In this document: positions 1-8,418 of the stretch, in pieces | Position numbering within the stretch: position 1 is the stretch's first letter | How the letters are laid out: every line of letters starts with the position of its first letter | Assembly (NCBI RefSeq): GCF_932526225.1 | Contig: NC_064046.1 | Span: 14,769,408-14,833,407, forward strand | Direction: 5' to 3' | DNA length: 64,000 bases | Source of the DNA: Nematostella vectensis | Lineage: Eukaryota > Cnidaria > Anthozoa > Actiniaria > Edwardsiidae | Notes under the pieces: generated by a model | What the model was told of the DNA's origin: nothing | The model's input: only the letters and a program-made list of their open reading frames with translations | Database searches by the model: none | Translations under genes and position numbers: made by a program

Positions 1-291
1 AGTTTGTAAGATATATTTGTTTATTAAGCAAGGTCTATTTCTGAGACAAGCAAACTCAAGTAAGAGCTGTTGAAATAACAGGTGAGTGTTAAAAGAAAAA
101 CAATTATCTGATTAGAAAACTAATGTAGATTCCTTTGCACCAAATAAGAACAAACTTCATTTTGTTTGTTATTTATGAGGAACGAGATGAGCTCTACAAG
201 GCCAAGAAGAAATATGTATTGCTCATCTAAATTATACAAGTAAATAATAATATTAAAAAAAAATTACTGTAAGTAATTAGAGTGGTTTTCA

Positions 292-410
292 TTAACCCGT
301 GAAACAAAGTGTGACAGTTAAACGGTAATAGTTAGTAAAACACAAAAAAAAGAACAATAGAATCAGATCACAACAAAGTGTAATACGCTAAAGCGTAGTT
401 CACGGGTTAA
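292..410 (+). mobile_element. piggyBac-like MITE (reference copy; one in each monomer)
   Basis: A 111-bp element (296-406) begins CCCGTGAA and ends TTCACGGG, with TTAA on both sides (292-295 and 407-410). The inverted repeat extends to a perfect 16 bp, TTCATTAACCCGTGAA, at 288-303 and 399-414. TTAA target duplication with CCC...GGG ends is the piggyBac superfamily signature. It is far too short to encode transposase, so it is a non-autonomous MITE. Inside are two ACAAAGTGT direct repeats and a TACGC-TAAA-GCGTA hairpin. Other copies start at 2295, 4293, 5637, 7629, 9628, 11634, 13627, 15624, 17627, 19627, 21628, 23634, 25637, 27637, 29629, 31635, 32959, 34843, 36798, 38801, 40747, 42746, 44747, 46754, 48760, 50758, 52708, 53755, 55713, 57662, 59658, 60705 and 62667. 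The copies sit at the same monomer position, so they spread by satellite amplification, not by new insertions. Confidence 0.8.
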
Positions 411-597
411 TGAAGGTTTTGACATTTAAACCTTACATCCACATGAAAGTAATGCCTAATATCGAGTGCCCTACAGTAAGTGTTTTGCAGTCAAGTTGTT
501 TTCTTTTAGTAGGTAAAAAATTATTCTAAATAATAGTAATCATAGCTATGGTCACCACTTACACATATAGAACTTGTAATGAAAAGAAAGAAAAAAA

Positions 598-611
598 ATA
601 TATATATATAT
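598..611 (+). repeat. (TA)n microsatellite inside monomer
   Basis: An A-run leads into an AT dinucleotide tract ending at the conserved TATGCA sequence. Every monomer has it, with variable length. The longest I see is 33260-33279. Length variation suggests replication slippage on top of array exchange. Confidence 0.9.
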
Positions 612-747
612 GCAATCAAACAACAGAATTGCATGATAACCTTGAATATATTGAATAAAGGACTGCAAAAAAACATCTTTTGTACTAGTTGCTTGAATTG
701 ACCCTTGGCTATTTTTAGCTGAATTCCCCTTCCCCTCTAAAAAAGAA

Positions 748-763
748 AATAATAATAATAATA
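748..763 (+). repeat. (TAA)n microsatellite inside monomer
   Basis: A short TAA trinucleotide tract lies between an A-rich run and AGAACAAAAC in each monomer. Repeat number varies. Expanded copies occur near 13277-13300, 29273-29297 and 61160-61177. Confidence 0.9.
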
Positions 764-831
764 GAACAAAACTAAAAAGAAAACAAACACAACAGAGACC
801 CCCACCAACAATTTTGATTTTTTTTACTTTC

Positions 832-1129
832 CTTTAAAGGGGGAGTGTCATGTTTAAGAGATTTGCAATAGCTCTAGAGCCCTGACACAATGAACTTCAG
901 TGAAATTCTAATACTGACTTATGAGCTTTTGGTACATGTGGGAGACTTTAAACAAAACAAAAAAAATGACCACAAACTGTCAATAAACATAGTTTTCAAT
1001 ATAATATTGCATATTATCTAATAAGGTATTGACAGCTTTTAAAAAGTTCAACTGTTTGTAGACACTAAAAAGCTTACAATAAACACTGACTCCAGACATG
1101 CGCAGTACTATGCTGCTACCCCTTTAAAG
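832..1129 (+). repeat. 298-bp segment bounded by inverted CTTTAAAGGGG motifs
   Basis: CTTTAAAGGGG at 832-842 is matched by CCCCTTTAAAG at 1119-1129. Flanking bases continue the symmetry weakly (TTTACTTT outside the left end, AAAGTAAA at the right). This could be a second old DNA transposon or MITE with eroded ends, but no target-site duplication is visible. In four block-3 monomers a deletion of about 51 bp removes the left arm. Block 1 ends directly after the right arm of one copy (5119-5130). Homology to a known transposon family is not established. Confidence 0.45.
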
Positions 1130-1311
1130 TAAAATACAGCTTTACTTAGTCAGCGTAGACAATATTGAGGATTTTGTCAATATTCTAATATGAATATGCC
1201 AATATTCTCCCCCCTTACGTCTTAATTTCTATTTATTTTATGCTTTTCACATGATACCAAAACAGCGTCTTTTTTCTTCGCTAATTTGATGTCATGTACA
1301 CAATAAAAGAG

Positions 1312-1327
1312 ATGCGCCCGTGCGCAT
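1312..1327. other. Perfect hairpin ATGCGC-CCGT-GCGCAT
   Basis: A 6-bp self-complementary stem with a four-base loop sits at the left edge of the CpG-rich block and recurs in almost all monomers. Single-base breaks occur in a few copies, for example near 26735, 43762 and 56684. It could be a protein-binding palindrome or an RNA hairpin. No function is shown. Confidence 0.6.
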
Positions 1328-1570
1328 GGCGAGTCCCCAAGGGACCCAAGACGCCCAAATAGACCTCTATTTTTTGTCATCCACAATCTCGGCGAGCTGT
1401 GCGTGGCGTAACCGTATTACAGGCCTGGGATCCTGGTTATTGTCCTCCCCTTTAATGCGCGGGTTGGGATAACCTTGCAAGAGTGTTGTACAGCATATTC
1501 GCTCGGAAATATCGGTGCTTGGGGCCTTCGGGGTCTTTACAGCCTTCCGTAAAAGCCTTGTGCTGCCATA

Positions 1571-1640
1571 CCGATTGGGTAATCCGTATGTATGGTTTCC
1601 GTTTTGTTCTTCAGACCGGGTTCGATCCCAGGCCAATGGG
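1571..1640 (+). ncRNA. Degenerate tRNA-like Pol III module (reference copy)
   Basis: A 70-nt tRNA-sized segment precedes a T-run. The T-arm is recognisable: stem CCGGG 1616-1620, loop TTCGATC 1621-1627 and stem CCAGG 1628-1632, with one G-A mismatch. An acceptor-like stem pairs CC(g)ATTGG 1571-1578 (bulged G) with CCAATGG 1633-1639. A competing 6-bp stem joins CCATAC 1566-1571 to GTATGG 1590-1595. I see no convincing anticodon arm, so this is not a decoding tRNA. It is better read as a tRNA-derived or SINE-like remnant, or a tRNA-like 3' end of a longer RNA. Twenty-nine modules in the window keep the B box; the one at 32423 lost its A box at the junction, and two others (near 55061 and 62015) lost the B box. 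Transcription is untested. Confidence 0.45.
1576..1629 (+). promoter_or_regulatory. Internal Pol III promoter: A-box-like and B box
   Basis: TGGGTAATCCG (1576-1586) matches the tRNA A-box pattern TRGYNNANNNG with one mismatch at the Y position. GGTTCGATCCC (1619-1629) is a perfect B box. They are 32 bp apart, within the usual range for tRNA genes. Variant B boxes occur at 38128 and 42067 (ending CTC) and at 52027 and 58977 (ending CCT). A chance B box is possible, but the pairing with an A box and a T-run argues against it. Confidence 0.55.
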
Positions 1641-3617
1641 CTTTTTTTTTTATTCGTTTTCTTTCTTTGTGCTTGACCCCCCTAATCGTGATTGGTTTTG
1701 CGCAAAAATAATAAAAAAAGTGAGTTTGCAAAATAAGCTTGCTGGATTTATTGATTATATGTATTCAATTTGTTCCTAGGAAGTTAACAAAAAACACAAA
1801 GCAAAGAGTTTGAGGAAGTAAACAAGTATGTGAACTTTAATGTTCTATTTGAAGGGGCGCATTTTGTACAGGAAAGCATACATAGAATGCTTAACTGGTG
1901 GAGATGGGAGAGATAACAGTTTATTGAGCATAATGTCAACAATGGCAGGGGAAGGGAGGGGCACTCTCTTCATACAATATTGCAGTTGTTACCTATTATT
2001 AAATAAGTTTGTAAGATATATTTGTTTATTAAGCAAGGTCTATTTCTGAGACAAGCAAACTCAAGTAAGAGCTGTTGAAATAACAGGTGAGTGTTAAAAA
2101 AAAACAATTATCTGATTAGAAAACTAATGTAGATTCCTTTGCACCAAATAAGAACAAACATCATTTTGTTTGTTATTTATGATGAACGAGATGAGCTCTA
2201 CAAGGCCAAGAAGAAATATGTATTGCTCATCTAAATTATACAAGTAAATAATAATATTAAAAAAAAATACTGTAAGTAATTAGAGTGGTTTTTATTAACC
2301 CGTGAAACAAAGTGTTATAGTTAAACGGTAATAGTTAGTAAAACACAAAAAAGAACAATAGAATCAGATCACAACAAAGTGTAATACGCTAAAGCGTAGT
2401 TCACGGGTTAATGAAGGTTTTGACATTTAAACCTTACATCCACATGAAAGTAATGCCCAATATCGAGTGCCCTACAGTAAGTGTTTTGCAGTCAAGTTGT
2501 TTTCTTTTAGTAGGTAAAAAATTATTCTAAATAATAGTAATCATAGCTATGGTCACCACTTACACATATAGAACTTGTAATGAAAAGAAAGAAAAAAAAA
2601 TATATATATGCAGTCAAACAACAGAATTGCATGATAACCTTGAATATATTGAATAAAGGACTGCAAAAAAACATCTTTTGTACTAGTTGCTTGAATTGAC
2701 CCTTGGCTATTTTTAGCTGAATTCCCCTCCCCCTCTAAAAAAGAAAATAATAATAATAATAGAACAAAACTAAAAAGAAAACAAACACAACAGAGACACC
2801 CACCAACAATTTTGATTTTTTTTTACTTTCCTTTAAAGGGGGAGTGTCATGTTTAAGAGATTTGCAATAGCTCTAGAGCCCTGACACAATGAACTTCAGT
2901 GAAATTCTAATACTGACTTATGAGCTTTTGGTACATGTGGGAGACTTTAAACAAAAAAAAAAAAATGACCACAAACTGTCAATTAACATAGTTTTCAATA
3001 TAATATTGCATATGTTTTAATAAGGTATTGACAGCTTTTAAAAAGTTCAACTGTTTGTAGACACTTAAAAGCCTACAAAAAACACTGACTCCAGACATGC
3101 GCAGTACTATGCTGCTGCCCCTTAAAAGTAAAATACAGCTTTACGTAGTCAGCGTAGACAATATTGCGGATTTTGTCAATATTCTAATATGAATATGTCA
3201 ATATTCTCACCCCTTACGTCTTTATTTCTATTTATTTTATGCTTTTCACATGATACCAAAACAGCGTCTTTTTTCTTCGCTAATTTGATGTCATGTACAC
3301 AATAAAAGAGATGCGCCCGTGCGCATGGCGAGTCCCCAAGGGACCCAAGACGCCCAAATAGACCTCTATTTTTTGTCATCCACAATCTCGGCGAGCTGTG
3401 CGTGGCGTAACCGTATTACAGGCCTGGGATCCTGGTTATTGTCCTCCCCATTAATGCGCGGGTTGGGATAACCTTGCAAGAGTGTTGTACAGCATATTCG
3501 CTCGGAAATATCGGTGCTTGGGGCCTTCGGGTTCTTTACAGCCTTCCGTAAAAGCCGTGTGCTGCCATACCGATTGGGTAATCCGTATGTATGGTTTCCG
3601 TTTTGTTCTTCAGACCG
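1619..3617 (+). repeat. Complete forward monomer, 1999 bp
   Basis: This is the only complete monomer of block 1. The MITE spans 2295-2411. The right arm of the inverted CTTTAAAG pair is mutated (CCCCTTAAAAG, near 3119-3129). The next B box opens at 3618. Confidence 0.92.
1642..1651 (+). terminator. T-run, possible Pol III terminator
   Basis: Ten T residues start 12 bp after the B box, where a tRNA-type transcript would terminate. Every B-box-bearing copy inside the window has a T-run of at least about seven here, and the longest are near 16379-16397 and 20381-20398 (seen as A-runs in block 2). In the copy near 57002 the sequence before the T-run changed to GGGCCC. Confidence 0.5.
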
Positions 3618-5128
3618 GGTTCGATCCCAGGCCAATGGGCTTTTTTTTTCGTTTTCTTTCTTTGTGCTTGACCCCCCTAATCCTGATTGGTTTTGCGCAA
3701 AAATAAAAAAAAAGTGAGTTTGCAAAATAAGCTTGCTGGATTTATTGATTATATGTATTCAATTTGTTCCTAGGAAGTTAACAAAAAACACAAAGCAAAG
3801 AGTTTGAGGAAGTAAACAAGTATGTGAACTTTAATGTTCTATTTGAAGGGGTGCATTTTGTACAGGGAAGCATACATAGAATGCTTAACTGGTGGAGAGG
3901 GAAGAGGTAAAAGTTTATTGAGCATAATTTCAACAATAGCAGGGGGGAAGAGAGGGGCACTCTCTTCATACAATATTGCAGTTGTTACCTATTATTAAAT
4001 AAGTTTGTAACATGTCTTTGTTTATTAAGCAAGGTCTATTTCTGAGACAAGCAAACTCAAGTAAGGCTGTTGAAATAACAGGTGAGTGTTAAAAGAAAAA
4101 CAATTATCTGATTAGAAAACTACTGTAGATTCCTTTGCACCAAAATAAGAACAAACTTCATTTTGTTTGTTATTTATGAGGAACGAGATGAGCTCTACAA
4201 CGCCATAAAGAAATATGTATTGCTCATCTAAATTATACAAGTAAATGATAATATTAAAAAAGAATTACTGTAAGTAATTAGAGTGGTTTTCATTAACCCG
4301 TGAAACAAAGTGTGATAGTTAAACGGTAATAGTTAGTAAAACACAAAAAAGAACAATAGAATCAAATCACAACAAAGTGTAATACGCTAAAGCGTAGTTC
4401 ACGGGTTAATGAAGGTTTTGACATTTCAACCTTACATCCACATGAAAGTAATGCCTAATATCGAGTGCCCTACAGTAAGTGTTTTGCAGTCAAGTTGTTT
4501 TCTTTTAGTAGGTAAAAAATTATTCTAAATAATAGTAATCATAGCTATGGTCACCAGTTACACATATAGAACTTGTAATGAAAAGAAAGAAAAAAAATAT
4601 ATATATGCAGTCAAACAACAGAATTGCATGATAACCTTGAATATATTGAATAAAGGACTGCAAAAAAACATCTTTTGTACTAGTTGCTTGAATTGACCCT
4701 TGGCTATTTTTAGCTGAATTCCCCTCCCCCTCTAAAAAAGAAAATAATAATAATAATAATAGTACAAAACTAAAAAGAAAACAAACACAACAGAGACCCC
4801 CACCAACAATTTTGATTTTTTTTTACTTTCCTTTAAAGGGGGAGTGTCATGTTTAAGAGATTTGCAATAGCTCTAGAGCCCTGACACAATGAACTTCAGT
4901 GAAATTCTAATACTGACTTATGAGCTTTTGGTACATGTGGGAGACTTTAAACAAAACAAAAAAAATGACCACAAACTGTCAATAAACATAGTTTTCAATA
5001 TAATATTGCATATTATTTAATAAGGTATTGACAGCTTTTAAAAAGTTTAACTGTTTGTAGACACTAAAAAGCTTACAATAAACACTGACTCCAGACATGT
5101 GCAGTACTATGCTGCTACCCCTTTAAAG
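3618..5128 (+). repeat. Forward monomer truncated at inversion junction
   Basis: This copy has the B box at 3618, the MITE at 4293-4409 and the inverted CTTTAAAG region. It stops at the junction, missing the CpG-rich block and the A box. The inner MITE hairpin is intact. Confidence 0.92.
4921..5128. other. Inversion junction 1 with 208-bp spacer
   Basis: Sequence ending TACTGACTTA at 4920 is the reverse complement of TAAGTCAGTA starting at 5129. From there the two arms run away from each other as inverted satellite copies. The unpaired spacer is forward-type sequence ending in CCCCTTTAAAGTA. The breakpoint joins non-equivalent monomer positions, so this is not a simple head-to-head monomer boundary. 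The nearest Pol III modules on each side point towards the junction. Confidence 0.85.
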
Positions 5129-6426
5129 TAAGTCAGTATTAGAATTTCACTGAAGTTCATTGTGTCAGGGTTCTAGAGCTATTGCAAATATCTTAAACAT
5201 GACACTCCTCCTTTAAAGGAAAGTAAAAAAAAATCAAAATTGTTGGTGGGGGGCTCTTTTGTGTTTGTTTTCTTTTTAGTTTTGTTCTATTATTATTATT
5301 ATTTTCTTTTTTAGAGGGGGAGGGGAATTCAGCTAAAAATAGCCAGGGGTCAATTCAAGCAACTAGTACAAAAGATGTTTTTTGCAGTCCTTTATTCAAT
5401 ATATTCAAGGTTATCATGCAATTCTGTTGTTTGACTGCATATATATATATATATTTTTTTCTTTTCATTACAAGTTCTATATGTGTAAGTGGTGACCATA
5501 GCTATGATTACTATTATTTAGAATAATTTTTTACCTACTAAAAGAAAACAACTTGACTGCAAAACACTTACTGTAGGGCACTCGATATTAGGCATTACTT
5601 TCATGTGGATGTAAGGTTGAAATGTCAAAACCTTCATTAACCCGTGAACTACGCTTTAGCGTATTACACTTTGTTGTGATCTGATTCTATTGTTTATTTT
5701 TGTGTTTTACTAACTATTACCGTTTAACTATCACACTTTGTTTCACGGGTTAATGAAAACCACTCTAATTACTTACAGTAATTCTTTTTTAATATTATTA
5801 TTTACTTGTATAATTTAGATGAGCAATACATATTTCTTCTTGGCCTCGTAGAGCTCATCTCGTTCCTCATAAATAACAAACAAAATGAAGTTTGTTCTTA
5901 TTTGGTGAAAAGGAATCTACATTAGTTTTCTAATCAGATAATTGTTTTTTTTAACACTCACCTGTTATTTCAACAGCTCTTACTTGAGTTTGCTTGTCTC
6001 ATAAATAGACCTTGCTTAATAGACAAAGACATGTTACAAACTTATTTAATAATAGGTAACAACTGCAATATTGTATGAAGAGAGTGCCCCTCCTCCCTGC
6101 TATTGTTGACATTATGCTCAATAAACTGTTACCTCTCCCCTCTCCACCAGTTAAGCATTCTATGTATGCTTCCCTGTACAAAATGCGCCCCTTCAAATAG
6201 AACATTAAAGTTCACATACTTGTTTACTTCCTCAAACTCTTTGCTTTGTGTTTTTTGTTAACTTCCTAGGAACAAATTGAATACATATAATCAATAAATC
6301 CAGGAAGCTTATTTTGCAAACTCACTTTTATTTATTATTTTTGCGCAAAACCAATCAGGATTAGGGGGGTCAAGCACAAAGAAAGAAAACGAATAAAAAA
6401 AAACCCCATTGGCCTGGGATCGAACC
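5129..6426 (-). repeat. First reverse monomer, truncated at junction 1
   Basis: This copy starts just inside the inverted CTTTAAAG region and lacks its CpG-rich block. The MITE spans 5637-5753 and the reverse B box 6416-6426. The base after the A-run is changed (ACCCCATTGG where most copies have AGCCCATTGG). Confidence 0.92.
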
Positions 6427-8418
6427 CGGTCTGAAGAACAAAACGGAAACCATACATACGGATTACCCAATCGGTATGGCAGCACAAGGCTTTTACGGAA
6501 GGCTGTAAAGAACCCGAAGGCCCCAAGCACCGATATTTCCGAGCGAATATGCTGTACAACACTCTTGCAAGGTTATCCCAACCCGCGCATTAATGGGGAG
6601 GACAATAACCAGGATCCCAGGCCTGTAATACGGTTACGCCACGCACAGCTCGCCGAGATTGTGGATGACAAAAAATAGAGGTCTATTTGGGCGTCTTGAG
6701 TCCCTTGGGGACTCGCCATGCACACGGGCGCATCTCTTTTATTGTGTACATGACATCAAATTAGCGAAGAAAAAAGATGCTGTTTTGGTATCATGTGAAA
6801 AGCATAAAATAAATAGAAATAAAGACGTAAGGGGGGAGAATATTGACATATTCATATTAGAATATTGACAAAATCCGCAATATTGTCTACGCTGACTAAG
6901 TAAAGCTGTATTTTACTTTAAAGGGGCAGCAGCATAGTACTGCGCATGTCTGGAGTCAGTGTTTGTTGTAGGCTTTTAAGTGTCTACAAACAGTTGAACT
7001 TTTTAAAAGCTGTCAATACCTTATTAAATAATATGCAATATTATATTGAAAACTATGTTAATGGACAGTTTGTGGTCATTTTTTTTGTTTTGTTTAAAGT
7101 CTCCCACATGTACCAAAAGCTCATAAGTCAGTATTAGAATTTCACTGAAGTTCATTGTGTCAGGGCTCTAGAGCTATTGCAAATCTCTTAAACATGACAC
7201 TCCCCCTTTAAAGGAAAGTAAAAAAAATCAAAATTGTTGGTGTGGATCTCTGCTGTGTTTGTTTTCTTTTTAGTTTTGTTCTATTATTATTATTATTTTC
7301 TTTTTTAGAGGGGGAGGAGAATTCAGCTAAAAATAGCCAAGGGTCAATTCAAGCAACTAGTGCAAAAGATGTTTTTTTGCAGTCCTTTATTCAATATATT
7401 CAAGGTTATCATGCAATTCTGTTGTTTGACTGCATATATATATTTTTTCTTTCTTTTCATTACAAGTGCTATATGTGTAAGTGGTGACCATAGCTATGAT
7501 TACTATTATTTAGAATAATTTTTTACCTACTAACAGAAAACAACTTGACTGCAAAACACTTACTGTAGGGCACTCGATATTAGGCATTACTTTCATGTGG
7601 ATGTAAGGTTGAAATGTCAAAACCTTCATTAACCCGTGAACTACGCTTTAGCGTATTACACTTTGTTGTGATCTGATTCTATTGTTCTTTTTTTGTGTTT
7701 TACTAACTATTACCGTTTAACTATCACACTTTGTGTCACGGGTTAATGAAAACCACTCTAATTACTTACAGTAATTCTTTTTTAATATTATTATTTACTT
7801 GTATAATTTAGATGAGCAATACATATTTCTTCTTGGCCTTGTAGAGCTCATCTCGTTCCTCATAAATAACAAACAAAATGAAGTTTGTACTTATTTGGTG
7901 AAAAGGAATCTACAGTAGTTTTCTAATCAGATAATTGTTTTTTTTTAACACTCACCTGTTATTTCAACAGCTCTTACTTGAGTTTGCTTGTCTCATAAAT
8001 AGACCTTGCTTAACAAACAAAGACATGTTACAAACTGATTTAATAATAGGTAACAACTGCAATATTGTATGAAGAGAGTGCCCCTCCCTTCCCCCTGCTA
8101 TTGTTGACATTATGCTCAATAAACTGTTACCTCTCCCCTCTCCACCAGTTAAGCATTCTATGTATGCTTCCCTGTACAAAATGCGCCCCTTCAAATAGAA
8201 CATTAAAGTTCACATACTTGTTTACTTCCTCAAACTCTTTGCTTTGTGTTTTTTGTTAACTTCCTAGGAACAAATTGAATACATATAATCAATAAATCTA
8301 GCAAGCTTATTTTGCAAACTCACTTTTTTTATTATTTTTTGCGCAAAAAAAAATCAGGATTAGGGGGGTCAAGCACAAAGAAAGAAAAAAAAAAAGCCCA
8401 TTGGCCTGGGATCGAACC
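6427..8418 (-). repeat. Reverse monomer, 1992 bp
   Basis: The MITE spans 7629-7746, and its right terminal repeat has a G in TGTCACGGG. The CCAATC sequence downstream of the T-run has been lost into an A-run near 8345. Confidence 0.92.

Larger units (their letters stand above)
1..1618 (+). repeat. Partial monomer (window edge), used as anatomy reference
   Basis: This copy lacks roughly the first 390 bp of a monomer because the window begins inside it. It has every later module: MITE 292-410, TA tract 598-611, TAA tract 748-763, inverted CTTTAAAGGGG pair 832-1129, CpG-rich block 1311-1641 and the A-box-like motif at 1576. The MITE interior has a longer A-run than most copies. No gene is supported here. 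Confidence 0.9.
1311..1641 (+). repeat. CpG-rich, most conserved block of the monomer
   Basis: This stretch of about 330 bp is GC- and CpG-rich, in contrast to the AT-rich remainder. By eye it is the least variable part across monomers. It begins with a perfect hairpin and ends in a tRNA-like Pol III module. It stays open in several reading frames on both strands, which gives the 60-136 codon ORFs seen repeatedly. Those ORFs mostly start at TTG or run through homopolymers, and I do not regard them as genes. It may be a retroposon (SINE-like) remnant or a satellite promoter region. Confidence 0.6.
1..5128 (+). repeat. Satellite array block 1, forward orientation
   Basis: This block holds one partial, one complete and one junction-truncated monomer of the 2-kb satellite, all with the Pol III boxes on the + strand. 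Landmark B boxes start at 1619 and 3618, so the period is 1999 bp. The window opens inside a monomer, so the array continues to the left. The block ends where the forward sequence meets reverse-oriented copies just after a CCCCTTTAAAG motif. Confidence 0.95.

Noticed and set aside
292-410. Independent piggyBac insertions in each monomer
   Set aside because: All copies sit at the same monomer position with the same flanks, so one ancestral insertion followed by amplification is enough.
1367-1636. Recurring 89-codon open frame on the strand opposite the Pol III boxes, extended to 118-119 codons in some copies
   Set aside because: It begins at TTG, not ATG, and lies wholly in the CpG-rich block, which is also open in other frames. 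Its extensions run through A-runs. Changes between copies are not biased to silent positions by eye, and no known domain is visible.
1571-1640. Functional tRNA gene
   Set aside because: T-arm and boxes are present, but the T-stem has a mismatch, the acceptor needs a bulge, and no anticodon stem-loop can be drawn.
1490-1640. CENP-B box in the CpG-rich block
   Set aside because: Several TTCG starts occur, but none continues with the A and CGGG at the required spacing on either strand.
3176-3385. Recurring 69-codon open frame (and similar 60-79 codon frames elsewhere in the monomer)
   Set aside because: These are short, start at non-ATG codons or cover the MITE-free AT spacer, and are intact only because the array is homogenised. 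No signal, domain or codon pattern suggests a gene.
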